Shown here piece after piece: positions 45,066 to 57,063 of a stretch of DNA of 64,000 nucleotides. Position 1 is the stretch's first letter. Each line of letters begins with the position of its first letter. The stretch lies in the NCBI RefSeq assembly GCF_001723175.1, contig NC_064650.1:1860001-1924000 (forward strand), read 5' to 3'. The notes below the pieces were generated by a model. That model saw only the letters and a program-made list of their open reading frames with translations. It ran no database searches and was not told where the DNA came from. Made by a program: the position numbers and the translations under genes. This DNA comes from Penicillium oxalicum (taxonomy: Eukaryota; Ascomycota; Eurotiomycetes; Eurotiales; Aspergillaceae).

Positions 45066-45087
45066 CCCCCCCCCCCCCCCCCCCCCC
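45066..45087. repeat. Poly(C) tract, 22 bases
   Basis: An uninterrupted run of 22 C on the + strand just after a GTACTG-like motif cluster (45020-45055). Confidence 0.9.
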
Positions 45088-47564
45088 ATCTTTGAAAGAA
45101 TGGATCTCTCAAAACCAAACCCGACTTGGATCAAAATGTGACCCTTTCATCCCAGTGGTCTTATCGTGAACGTGGGTCGACGGGACTAATGATAAGAATG
45201 GAGTGTAACCCTGAGATGTATGTACAGACCTATGATAGTGTCCATTTTTGAACACGGTTCCTACGAATCATCCTTTACAAGTCATGAGTTCCTCAATTTG
45301 GGACCCGGACATACGACCAAATCCGGTAAAAACAGACTCTATTCACCAGTACACTCGGATCGTGCATAGCTCCCTTGGTACAACGGAACCACCAGCACAA
45401 AAAAGGGACGAGCCTGGCCGTTATCACCACATCAACCAGGCAATCCCCGCTTTTCCAACACTAAACATTCACAGTCCCTTCTACCCCCAACCCTTTCCCT
45501 TCTCTTCTCTCCTTATCGACCCGTCATATTTCCCCCGGGATGGTCTCTATGCTTATCGCGGGGATCGGCAGAGATGCGGATCAACTCGTCAGGATACGGC
45601 TTATTTGGGAATTCACGCTGTTGAAGGAGATTTGATGAAACAAAGGTCCGACTGGGTCTGTTCCAAGTTGGATCTGATCTACGGAATGAGGGATGAGTTT
45701 CGGGAAACATCGGGCTTTCCACAGTTTGAGGATGAGGACGATCGTCGGACGGTTTGAGGTTTTTTTTTCAAACGTTTTATATTGTATTTGATTCGGATTC
45801 CCGTTCCGGGCATTGGCAATGAGGTCTGCGGTTGGAATTGATAGGGCAAGGAGAGGTACGGGTAGTAGGTACTTGGGATTCTTGACTGGTTGCGTATGCT
45901 ACATCCGATATGGTAGAAAGATAAGTACATATGTACTATGTACATCCATCATCGAGGACGAGGATAGACCGGATCCCGATAAGATAGCGACAAAGTGAGA
46001 TGATCATGCGTACTGAAGGGGGGCCGTATCTGCCTCCTATCGATTTTCATCAATGTTCCCGTCATATCTCGAGTCCAAATCAATCCGATGCAATTGAAGA
46101 GGGCCAGCGATCCCACCCGGCCCAACCGGAGGTATCCCATCGCAGTCCAGAAGATGGATGACTAGCTTATCTCAAACAATGAAATCAATCTCCAGTCTGG
46201 AATCAATCCCACCCTCACGAAAAGAAGCAACGCTGGGCAACTACGGCCCTGTTTCCATATCAACCTAAGTACAACTTGTCGAAAAGTTTACAATCCAAAC
46301 GTCACCACTATCCGTGGCCTACGTAAGCATACTGCGACCGTTTCTCAACACAAATCCCCCACCTCCCACAGCATCATCTTGTACGAATCTCCAACGACCA
46401 AGTGTCATACCAGAAGTAAACGAGGATCCACTACTATTCCACGCTCAATGCACTACTGCCACTCGGTTTGTTGTCAGATCTCGCCACAGCAAAACCCGAG
46501 TGCCTGGAAATCATCATACGGCGAGGCGGGTTGTCAGCAGGACCGTCTGATGTAGCCAATGACGGAATAGCGGGAAGGAGGAGAGACAGGTAGTCCTTGT
46601 CCATATTGGCCCAGCCCCGATAAACCGTACGGGCATTTAGTGAACGACGACCGAATCACAAATCTCCGCCTCGGAGAGTGTGGTCAGAGCTTTCTGTCAG
46701 ACGACATGCTGAGTTTGCTTTTTGGGGGGGGGCTTTTGCCTTTTTGGTCGGGATAGGATGATGGTGTCGGTGTCAGGTCGTCAGTTTGGGGCCAAGTTTG
46801 GGGTGTGGCTTGGGGCTGGAGCCGGAGACGGAGACGTTTCCGGTTCAAATAGTGGATAGAAAAATGTTGACTGCCATGTTGCGAGGGAAAGGTCAAGTCG
46901 TATACTATGACTAGGGCTGTAGGGTAGGGCTCTCGAAAGCAGAAAGAGAAAGTTCATTGATATGAGGGTATCTTGACAAGTCCCTAGTCCAAGGCGACAA
47001 TTCTAACATGAACTGGCTATTCTCTGTTCTTGACGATTAGGGTCAATGCGCAATCACAATTGATATCATCAACGCCATTCCCTACCTCTATCTTGACTAG
47101 AAATTGGGTAACAAAAGGGGTTGAACTCGTCGCACGCCATCTCATATTCCAAGCACAGCATCGATACGTAGTCACACTATCCACCCCATTCCAATCCATG
47201 CAAGCCTGAAGGGCCCGATTTGATCTTCGTGGTGGCGTCCCAAACGGATCCGTACGTACAGCAAGGCCTCCGGGCGACTGCTAAGATTGCTGGACTAGGT
47301 ATGTAATGTCAGGGAGTGCGCAACACGAAAATGCTCATGCTTTGCCGATCACGCATCTAGGGTATCCTTTCACAACCCGAGGTTCAAGCCGGGCTGACAT
47401 CAACTGATATATTTTAGACCGTCTTTGGGCGTCGTGCAGCTCACCAGACGGGAATACAGTCTGCAAATATCAGATCGACAGAGACTCCTCCCGTCTCTAC
47501 TTGATTTTTCAGGACCACACTTAGTTCACACGAAGATATAGGTACATTTTCTTTTCTTTTTTTT

Positions 47565-47583
47565 CTCTCTCTCTCTCTCTCTC
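47565..47583. repeat. CT microsatellite
   Basis: About nine CT units follow directly after a T-rich stretch. It is a simple repeat with no gene nearby. Confidence 0.9.
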
Positions 47584-48547
47584 CGTAGAATCTGTAGAGG
47601 CGGCTGGTGGTACCTTATCTTAGGTTAGGCACCGCCACTGGGGCTATGTAGTAATTCAGTTGAAAGGACTACGTGGACGGGGCTAGCCTCATCGGAATGG
47701 ATGTACATGTCGACCGTGAATGATCGACTCGCGATCCGTGGATCATGCTTACTTCAATTTATGTTTCCGCTTTCCGCGTTCGTCCGACCCACGACTCTGC
47801 ATCTTTGAGGGCGGCGAAAACGGATGAATGGAACGGGTACCTTGGGAATAGGTAGGTTGTCTACTGGCTGTAAAGTGTAATCAAATGGTTGATGGCATCC
47901 ATTGAACATGACTTGGTACTTGAACTATTGGATGTAATAGCTAAAGGTTGATAAATAAGACCCTGGAGGTAGGCAATAGGGCAAATTCGAACGACAACCG
48001 CCGGCGTCAGCATTAATTGGAAGTATATGGATACACTAAGCTCCTGGTGACTCTGCATGTGCTGACTCGGGGTAGCTTAGTTGAATATATCTATATTCCA
48101 GGGTTGCCGGGAAGACAAGTATCAGAATGGCGGATGAGATTGACCGGTCGCGAATCGAAGCCGTGCACGACACGCATAAAATATATCCAAGGTTGCCGTA
48201 AACGTAGACCTGCATATCATAGGCGTTTTATTTGTACCCTCTTTGCTGTGATCAATGCATACATACACGGAGAAGAGCGCTTGGACCAGACAGCGGATAG
48301 GACAAAGGCTTGGGCAGGTGCTGGACCATACATGGAAAGACTTTTCGATTCAACAGTACTTGTTCACTTGCGAATTGCAATTGAAAACAAAAAAGAGGAA
48401 AAAGAAAAGAAAAAATGGAAGGAGGAGAATGTTCACAAATGTCGCTCTCGTCAATCTTGGAATTGCCTGGCAATAGTGTTGAAACACTTGAACCGCTCGA
48501 GTCATGTCATTTCCAAGGCCGATGGGGTAATGTGTATGTTCCGTGCT

Positions 48548-48568
48548 AGAGACTCGAGAGACTCGAGA
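48548..48568. repeat. Short 9-bp tandem repeat with CTCGAG palindromes
   Basis: Two complete copies of AGAGACTCG in tandem and the start of a third, creating two overlapping CTCGAG palindromes. Confidence 0.7.
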
Positions 48569-50711
48569 GGACCACGAGACACTCAAACGGAGATCTGGAA
48601 ATTTTCATCCATCGCGTGATGCTATCTCCTAAACACCATCGACCGCCCTCCCCCCCCTGAAAGAGGAAACCTCAGTACCATTTCCTGGCACTCATCTACA
48701 CTGCCAAGTCCACAGGGCTACTAGACCCACGCCTACTGCATAGAGCTCTTCCCAAGAGGCATGATGAAAAGGAATCGCTCCGAATCAACAAGAAGGACCT
48801 CCCTACTCCACATTCACTTTGGTGGGATAAAGGTGCAAGTTTCTTGGAAAACCCGCATCGTCGCTGCCCTGATCCTACACTGCTGAACCTGAGATACCTG
48901 AGATCGGGATGGTTTTCTCTTTATGCCCAACCTTGTCTCTGGTCAAGACGGGAGAATCCACTTCGCTGCAGACAGGGAGGGCCAGGTGGAGTCCTCCAGT
49001 GGTTGTGCAGGGCCCACTGCAGTGCCGGGCTTGGGGACCTCGATCGGCTCGGGTCATGCAAGGACAGGAACCGTGTGCCGGGCAATCTCGCAGGGAGCGG
49101 TCAAGCGGTGGGGAGGAGGAGAGGGAAACATAGGAAGAGAGAGAGAAGAGTCATGCTCGTGGACGGTTAAGGACTCGAGGCGCTTGATGTTGACGTGCAA
49201 ATTCCTTCACCGCTGGACGGCGGTCGATGCTGGACGGTTGGACCCGGCTGAGTGGGGATGGCCGTGCAGCGTTTGAATGTCCGATGCAGGGCTTATGTGG
49301 TTTGCTTTTGGTCCTATGGGATAGATTCCTGTCCCCTGGACGTGACTCGGATGCACGATAGCCAGAGAGTCAGATGGGAGGGCTGAGGTGGGGTAAGGGT
49401 CTGGGAGAGCGACGAGGGTGTTGGGCGACTGGCTCGCAGGATTTGGTCGAATGCCTTCTTTTTTGGGGGTAGAGTACGAGGAGCGTAGTACGACAAGAGG
49501 TCTAGTGGAAGGCTGGTTGAGTACGGTGAGATGCAGATGCCAGCCCACGGCCGGAACGGAGTTTGACGTACTCGTGTAATGTCCAATCTCTTCTTGAGGG
49601 ATGTGAATCTCAATCTCGAGTCAGTAGTATCGACTGCCACTCTCGTCTCTTGTCCTCGAATACTAGGCAGGATATGGACATTGACATACAGTGGCAGGTA
49701 GACTGCATAGTTTGTATCTTCTCCTCCGTCTTCGCCGAATAAAGTACATCGTACATAGTGCATACCACATTAACAAATAGTTGTGGGAGTAGTGACACGC
49801 TGACAGTGCCATACTGGGTATACGATTGACACAAGACGCGTGTTCCGCCATCCACAATCATCAAGATTACAACATATGATGCTATCAAAGGGATCCCGGC
49901 ATGTTCTCACTCGTCGGACCATCCCCCATTGCACGAGCCCGCTCTTCACGGACCACATGTCAATGGAAAACTCAGGTCAACAACCGTCTTGCGTAACCCT
50001 TTTCACGAGGAAGCCAGTCTCAGTCAACTCAACCAGCCCCTCCCCTCCTCTCCCTTGATCGAACCACCACCACACTCCATCCGAGTATCGTTTCAGATTC
50101 ATCCGGCAAATCTGCCAACCACAACTTGGCAGATCTGTTCATCTGGAGTTGGTCATGTCTCACTGGACCTGGCTTTTCCCGCGCGCCAAAACCTCGATCT
50201 GGGACCAATTTCACGACGTGGTGACCAAGGAAAGGCAAGCAAGGCAGGGGGGGTGCACAGGAAAGGGGGGGAACACTGGCGCGGGAATGACTCCAATTCT
50301 GATCTTGCGAGGGGTCGTGTCTTTGATCATGATCGACACTTGACACCCGTTCTCAGCTGTCAACAGAGGTACAAGTACAATCATCGTCGCGAGGATCAGA
50401 CGGGGTGCAGAGATGTGTAGCGCGTAGATTGAGTGGGGTCTCTGATATGAATCGGGTTGTTGCTATCTATGGTATCGGCGCGTAGATTGTCAATCAGATT
50501 GGGGCCCGTCCCACACACCTGCAAAGACAACGATCTGCCCTGGGGCCGCTCGGTCGCTGGCGCTCATTATGTTACAGAGTTAACACATGGACGTTGGGGG
50601 AAGATGTCGCAGGTACCAGGATGAACTGGAAGTCATCAATGGAAGGGACGATTGTTCAGACTACTGTACATGGCAAGGTCCAGAACCTTGAATTTTCACT
50701 ACAATCGCATC

Positions 50712-50722
50712 GGGGGGGGGGG
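50712..50722. repeat. Poly(G) tract, 11 bases
   Basis: A run of 11 G on the + strand in the gene-free region. Confidence 0.85.
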
Positions 50723-53289
50723 TTGCAGCTTTTTTCATTGCAGGTACGAAGTTATGCATACAGTGTTACTACGAGGACTAATAGTAGGAAAGACTCGGAG
50801 GTGCCTGTGTAGTCATATACTTGGTTCATTAGTACTGCATGCCGCGAACTGACAGATGTACATCAAGGTACTGTACATTCGGTCCCTGAATTTAAGACCA
50901 CGCCGACCAGGTTCCTCCTCCCTCTCCCAGGGATTGTGGTTTGATGGAGTCGGGAAGTGCAAAGAGGACAGGGTACGTGTTATCTCGGCATCCAACAAAG
51001 TTATGGGTCCTCAAATCATAACGCATCGAGGGGGGCGAATCAACCGACAAACTTCTGGGGGCCTGCAGCAGTCAGGCATTATGATCATTTACTATAATGC
51101 TTGCACTACTGCAGCTGCAGCAGCAAGCTGCAACACGCCAGCGGACTCGCAGAGGAATCGCAAGAGAAAGGCCAGAAAAGCAGGAGCTTGCAGCCCGGCA
51201 GGCCCCTCCCATTGCAAGCCCAACCACCAATCACAGAAAATCACGCCATTCCTAATTCATGGCGTCATGCAGGCCGGAAATAGTGTGGTCACCGGGTCTG
51301 CTGATTGGGTGGTTGCTCCAGACTCCGCTGCGTGACCCACCGGAAAGGGACTAGCGCGCCACCTGGATCCGCTTTGGGCCAACGACTCGCTCGCGCCAGG
51401 GACTTTGGTGTCATGCGAACCAAATCGCATCGGGAGAGAGTGGTGACTCAGTCACCGTGGCAGTGACTTGGGCGCAGGACGTGGTCCGCTCCCAACGGCG
51501 GGTACTCTTCTCCTCCCTAGTGAGGTTCTTCCAGGTCTCCCAGTCTTCGCCCATTCGCATCGCCCGTGGCACTGGCGGAGAGAGGAGGCGGTGTCGGATT
51601 CCAGGCTCTCTGGCAAGTCTGCCGTGTGTTGCTCACGGCCTACTAGCGCTCGGGTCGTCCTTCTGACTCAAACTTTGGGTTTCCGGTTCTTTGGGCGTCT
51701 GGCCTTTTGTCTTCTTGGCCCAATGTCCTTTGAATCCCTGGGTGGTCCTGACCCTCCTCGGAAGTCGGACGTTTCGAGTGCCTGTGTTCACTCCTGTTCA
51801 AGCAGTAAAGCATACTTGGTACAATAGACATTGTGCACCACTGCAGGTCCCGTTTATCTGCCGGGCTTACTACTCCATCCAGGTGTACAACCAGTATTAC
51901 CCATCTCGCATTCACAAAAGAGGGCTTTCATACAGTCTCCGGTAAGATCTGTAAAGTATTGTATTATTGACGGCTGGCGCTTCGACCTCAGCACCGTTCA
52001 CTTTTACAAGGCATGAGGGATGCAGGTTTTGACTTTCGACAGATCAGTACATATGGTCAGTATCCATATAGCCATTGCCCCTGTAGTGCATGTTTGGAAT
52101 AACAAATCGTTGGTGACTCGGGATTAATTGTGGCCCTTTATTTTCCTCGAAGTTCAGGGAAGTAGCTCCGGTGCAGGATAATATATCTTCAATTCCATCA
52201 GAGGACGGTCGTCCAATTGTCGACTCGAGAGTTACAGCATGGCCATGGTACATACTTTTGGTACAGTTCGGTCAAATTGTTTTTTTTTTACTAATGTACA
52301 GTCAAGTCTCGCAAGTTACAATCGTAAGGTTGGAATGAGGGTATTCTCGGAAGACCGATGATGGCTGCCTGTCCCAACCTTAGTAGATACCTCTTCCAGT
52401 CCAGTTTGACTATGTGGTTGCCCCAGCGTGTTCAACATGGGGAGATTGCACCATCCGGACAGATCAAAGGCATTTGCCAACCAGCAAAGAATCGGCATGA
52501 ATGCAGAATGAGAGACAGGCCCCCTTGAAGTGCGTCGGTTGGACTGGACGGGTCTTCCCCGACTCCTGGAATGCCTCGAAGGTTCAGGAGGTACGCGGAA
52601 CAACAACGAAGCACGGAGGATAGTCCAACCGTTGCTGTACGGTATCATATGCTTGTTGCATTAATGATACCGCCATACCAAGGTCCGACAAATGAAATCA
52701 CATATGTACACATTATGAGTAGGCATATCACAGCATGTCAATAATGCTGCTCCCATGGATATGGAGTGTCTCCTTTGACCGAGGAATCAGTATGTGGCGC
52801 AGATTCCTGCTATTATGGTGCCAAATGGGGTGAAATACGACTCGAGTCGTCGTGGCCGGGGGGAGAGGACCCGACCAACGACTTGTCGGTCCCGATGTCC
52901 ACACTGGCACAAGTGTCCATGTCTAAGATTCTGGCCCTCCCGACATTGCTCTGCACGGTGGATCGTCCAAGTGGTCGTTATTTACTGGGTCCATCGTTAC
53001 ATGTTTCGACGGATGCGCCCGGTTTAGTAAGAGAGCATGATTCCGGTGTGGTGCGCCGGGCTCTTCAGGGTACAGTCTACCGGTCGCGAAGACACTGTCG
53101 CGAATATACAATGGACTCGAGGCACACGACTGGATGCTTGATGCCGCCATCGTGATAGAATCTGAAATGCCTCCCAATGGATCAATGTACGGAACAGCCT
53201 TCAAGACCGCCGGCCTCCTCCATACAGCTTCATGTATCGTACAGTGTATCACGTCATGGGTGTAATAATGCCGCCTCCACTCATCCACA

Positions 53290-55104
53290 TCCAGACTGTG
53301 GTGTACTCCACCTCCCCCTAGTGTCCTTTGCCTTTTCCGCCGTATTCCCCCCGTATCTCTCATCATTGCCCATTAAAATGGCCACGGTCCTCGGCGTCGA
53401 TCACCCACGAGGTTTGTGACCATACTGTGGTACCGATACGGTTACCCCCGTCTCTTCTGTCCCCTTCTGTCGGCCTCTCCCCACTCCCAAGATTGTCTGG
53501 TTCAACTGTCTCCACCCGTGACTCTGGTGACTCCTCGACAACTACTGTACATCCCCCATTTCAACTTGTCCGTTCCTCCTTCTGTTCATATCTCCTGCTT
53601 CGCTTTCCGATCATCTCCTTGTTCTTTCCTTGTCTACGGCTCTCCTCCTCTTCCTCCTCTACTTGTCCCCCTCATCTCTCATCGTCCGCTACCGCAACTC
53701 TTCTTCCCCTGCTCCTTTCCATCCTCTGCTCCTCGCCACCCCCGGATTGGTGATACGTCCGCCATTGCGATTCCTGTCCTCAAAGCGTCGCAACCGATAT
53801 CTCCAACGTCCGAAAGAGTTGCCTCTTCTGCTCCGTCCACTCCATTCCCCGTGATCCTCTCCCTCGATTTCCCTATCGCTCTTCGGAATTGCAAAGGGTC
53901 ATCGCTCCGACTTGTCCAAGAGGTCCCAAGTCAAGTATCGCCAGCGTCCCTTCACTCGGCTCAAACGATCTCTTGCTTGTCCCTCGCCTCGCCCACTACG
54001 CCTCTTAAGAGAATCATCTATACATTGCCGTCTCGGAACCTCGCTCCTGTGAGCTTCGACGACCGACTGACCGACCAGGAGTGACTCGACAATTGTGGGA
54101 ACCTGGCTTTGAGTGCTTCGACGATTCCGACCCCCTGGAATTGAAAGGTGCTCCTCCAGGATCCCAAAGCCTCACTGCCTCGATTGAGAGTCTCTCTGCA
54201 CGCTCTCAATTGATCCATCACCGCTCCGTGACAGCCGTCCTCGTCTCCTATCTCGGACACTCCTCCCTGATACCTCAACATCAACCTTCATGATTCATTG
54301 ACTCAGCCGCTTCTTCTACCTTTTGAGTCCTGTCCATCCTCGATCTTGAACCCGGTGTTCGCGAGTCCCTTTTTTCGTTTTTCTCTTTTCAATCAATAAA
54401 CCCGTCACGATCTTACGCAGCGCAAACTTGTTCTTTCTATTTCTCTTCATCTGTCCAACTCAGCCGACGTTCAACCTACTTTGTCCACTCCTTCGACAAT
54501 CCCCTTTTGGTTTCTCATTCTCAACCAGGCCCGACGCCATCCAACCAGCCAAGAAACTATTTCAACTCCCAAAAACAACCTCTCAATGAGCACATAACAG
54601 TCTTTACACCATTTCCTTAAGCATTCCCACCTCTCGTCGGGTCTCAATCGCATCTCTTCTGTCCACCTTCGTCTCCTTTCGTCTATCTCTCTCATTTCCT
54701 TGCCGATATATTACATGACAGCTGGACTCGCTCAGAAGCATCTGCAACTTGCTCTCTGATTGCCTATATTTGCCTTGCTCAGTCAACCCCATCGTTGAGA
54801 TTACTGGCCTGATTGTTCGATTCTTGTCTTGACCATTCCTCATTCCATTTATATTAGCCTGGTCGCTGCCTGACGCTCTTCTGTTCGTCTATTCTCATTT
54901 TCTTGTTCGCGTGCAACTTGCTCCTTTTTGTTCCATTCATTGAAGCGGTTCATAGACTGTTCCCGATCTTCATTGTCTGAGTCGTTTTTTCCCCCTCTCT
55001 CGACAGCGATCATATTTATTCCTGTCTCTCTGCATTCGGTCTTTGAACCCCCACCGTTTGGTCATCTTTAACTCAACCTTCCACGACAACTACCACATCA
55101 CATC
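53290..55104 (+). promoter_or_regulatory. Long pyrimidine-rich leader/promoter of the Ran1-like kinase with uORFs
   Basis: About 1.8 kb before the kinase ATG are strongly C/T-rich on the + strand, a composition fungi usually show only around transcription starts and in leaders. Complete small upstream frames occur at 53378-53419 (13 codons), 54290-54301, 54586-54597 and 54715-54759 (14 codons). If the whole segment is transcribed, the kinase mRNA has a very long leader with several uORFs and translation would be regulated. The transcription start is not known. Confidence 0.45.
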
Positions 55105-57063
55105 ATGTCTACCGCCGTTCAGTGTCTCAAGGACAACTTTGTCAAGGGCGTCCTTTTGGATGGTCGTTTCCGGACCGTGGCTCCCCTCAATCATGGATCG
55201 TTTGGCATGGTCTTCCTGGCCACCGACATCACCACTGGCAATGACGTTGCTATCAAGTGTTTGGCCAAGTCGACATCAGCCGATTCGTCGGCCGTCGATG
55301 ATCGCTTTGAGGAATTGGAGTGCCACAAGCGCTTCGGCTTCCACTCCAACCTGGTCAACTTGATCCACAATTTCGAGACGGAACACCACACCTACCTTGT
55401 TCTGGAGTACTGCGCCAATGGCGATTTATATGAGGCTATTCGCCTCAATCGTGGTCCCTTGGAGACCGAGCATGTCCGCGACTTCATGCTTCAATTGATC
55501 AGTGCTGTCGAGTTCATGCACGCGAATGGCATTTATCACCGTGATATCAAGCCAGAGAACATTTTCCTGACTCACGAAGGTGTCATGAAGCTCGGTGACT
55601 TTGGTCTTGCTACTCGGGAACCGTGGTGCTACGAGGGCTGCGTTGGTAGTGATCGCTACATGGCCCCGGAGCAGTATGAACCTGGCTCGTCTGGTTATTC
55701 TCCTGCTCAGGCTGACGTCTGGTCGATCGGCATCTGCATGCTGAACATCCTCTTCGCACGAAATCCCTTCGTCACGCCTACTGAGTCGGATGTGCTCTTC
55801 GCGGACTATGTTCGTGATCGACAGTCTTTGTTTGACATTTTTCCCAACATGTCCCAAGACACCTTTGAGATTCTCACCCACTGCCTGGCCATTGATCCGA
55901 CCAAGCGTTCATTGGCTGAGGTCCGTCAGTGTATCCTGCGGGCCATCTCCTTCACCACCGATGACGAAGCGCTGGACGACTTCTGCACTGAGGACCGCGA
56001 GGTGGTTGCGGCTACTGTGAACCGTGAGCCCCTACGTACGCCCTCGATCCAGAGCCCCCACGTCACTCAGGGCGACTCTTTCCCGTGGGCCAAAGCTTTG
56101 CAGACCAGCCCACCACAGGCCATGCGTCAACTCTCTGTCATTCCCGACAACGAGAGCTACACCGAAGACCTCTTCCCAGCCTCCGAGGTCGGAGGTACCT
56201 CGTGGTTCTCCGTTCATGCCGACACCTCCTCCCTGGCCTCAGTGTTGGATTCGGCCATGGGTGATTCATTCAAGTCCATGCACTTTGGCCGACAGCGTGA
56301 ATGTCCCCAGATTCCTCGGTCTGGCCCTGTTCCTATTACTGGATCTCTCCCTTGCCATGCTGCCAAACCTCTCCCGTCGCTCTCGATGGTGTTTGGCAAG
56401 CCCGGCAAGGACCAGATCTCCAAGAGTTGGAGTGACCTTTGGGATGAAGATGAAGAGGAATCGGAGAATGAGGCTACCGCGTTCCAGCTGCGCCGTGAGC
56501 AGAACTCTCGCAGCTGGAGCCAGGAAAGCCAAACCACTCCCATGCCAGGATTGCGCGAGCAGGACTCCGCATCCCCTCTTGATCAACTGAACATGGAGCA
56601 CCTTCACATTTCAGACACCGTTGTCGCCCCTCGTGCCATTCCTGTGAAAGGTCGTGATATCGACAGCGACTCCAACACCTCGAACAGTACACCTCGTCCG
56701 ATCCATCAGAAGCCGTCGTCGCCACGGAAACTGTCATCTCACGTTGACAAATGGGCCGAGCTGGGAGACAAACGCCGGAACTTCAAAACTCCCGAGCCCT
56801 TTGGTCCCCAACGCTCTGCTGGCAACTGGCGGCGTGACTGGGGCCTTGGCTCATCCGGATTCGACCACGGTTCTCGGACCAAGCGTGAGTCTCCTCAAGC
56901 CGAGCGTCGCCGACGCGCCTTCCTTGAACGGGACTGGCGTCACGATGGTGGTGAGGCGCACAGACGCTCGCCTCATCACTCCCCTTTGAAGTTCTCGGCC
57001 TACGATGGCAGCATTGACGAAGATCTCGACCTCGTGGGTGGATGGCATGATCTCCACCTGTAG
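55105..57063 (+). CDS. Ran1/Ksp1-like serine/threonine protein kinase
   Basis: Single-exon 652-aa kinase. The catalytic domain is at about residues 21-280: glycine loop NHGSFGMV (the first Gly is Asn), AIKC with the lysine, HRDIKPEN, GDFGLAT, and the activation segment CVGSDRYMAPEQYEP. The GxGYSP insertion, the DVWSIGICMLNILFARNPF helix and the CLAIDPTKRSL end match the Ran1/Pat1, Ksp1 and Sks1/Vhs1 group. The remaining 370 residues are Ser/Pro-rich with acidic DEDEEESE and a basic RRDW/ERRRRA tail, probably disordered and regulatory. Relatives control meiosis entry, nutrient (TORC1/PKA) responses and filamentous growth, and which role applies is not visible. The start is the first ATG after the long pyrimidine-rich leader. 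A poly(C) tract lies 55 bases after the stop. Confidence 0.93.
   Translation: MSTAVQCLKDNFVKGVLLDGRFRTVAPLNHGSFGMVFLATDITTGNDVAIKCLAKSTSADSSAVDDRFEELECHKRFGFHSNLVNLIHNFETEHHTYLVLEYCANGDLYEAIRLNRGPLETEHVRDFMLQLISAVEFMHANGIYHRDIKPENIFLTHEGVMKLGDFGLATREPWCYEGCVGSDRYMAPEQYEPGSSGYSPAQADVWSIGICMLNILFARNPFVTPTESDVLFADYVRDRQSLFDIFPNMSQDTFEILTHCLAIDPTKRSLAEVRQCILRAISFTTDDEALDDFCTEDREVVAATVNREPLRTPSIQSPHVTQGDSFPWAKALQTSPPQAMRQLSVIPDNESYTEDLFPASEVGGTSWFSVHADTSSLASVLDSAMGDSFKSMHFGRQRECPQIPRSGPVPITGSLPCHAAKPLPSLSMVFGKPGKDQISKSWSDLWDEDEEESENEATAFQLRREQNSRSWSQESQTTPMPGLREQDSASPLDQLNMEHLHISDTVVAPRAIPVKGRDIDSDSNTSNSTPRPIHQKPSSPRKLSSHVDKWAELGDKRRNFKTPEPFGPQRSAGNWRRDWGLGSSGFDHGSRTKRESPQAERRRRAFLERDWRHDGGEAHRRSPHHSPLKFSAYDGSIDEDLDLVGGWHDLHL

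Larger units (their letters stand above)
39815..55104. other. 15.3-kb gene desert with G/C homopolymers
   Basis: Between vps18 and the Ran1-like kinase I find no frame with a recognisable domain, compositional continuity or plausible exon chain. The longest frames (42711-43238 -, 45284-45757 +, 48017-48619 +, 50856-51335 +, 53416-54084 +) are motif-free, several begin with non-ATG codons or run through homopolymers. The DNA holds poly-G and poly-C tracts of 22-27 bases, a CT microsatellite, scattered GTACTGTA-like motifs and, from about 53.3 kb, a long pyrimidine-rich stretch leading to the kinase. Elsewhere the window has about one gene per 3 kb. Non-coding transcripts or a very long regulatory region are possible and unproven. 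Confidence 0.65.

Noticed and set aside
45284..45757. 157-aa ATG-initiated frame in the gene desert
   Set aside because: No motif, odd composition (Pro/His/Tyr-rich), not preceded by a leader-like stretch, and located between homopolymer tracts. It could be a chance frame.
48017..48619. 200-aa + frame
   Set aside because: Lys/Glu-rich middle comes from an A-rich stretch. There is no motif and no supporting neighbour exons.
50856..51335. 159-aa + frame with poly-Ala
   Set aside because: The Ala run comes from a CTGCAG-type repeat and the rest lacks any family feature.
53416..54084. 222-aa + frame before the kinase
   Set aside because: Ser/Pro/Leu-rich translation of a pyrimidine-rich leader. 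Such frames arise from C/T bias alone.
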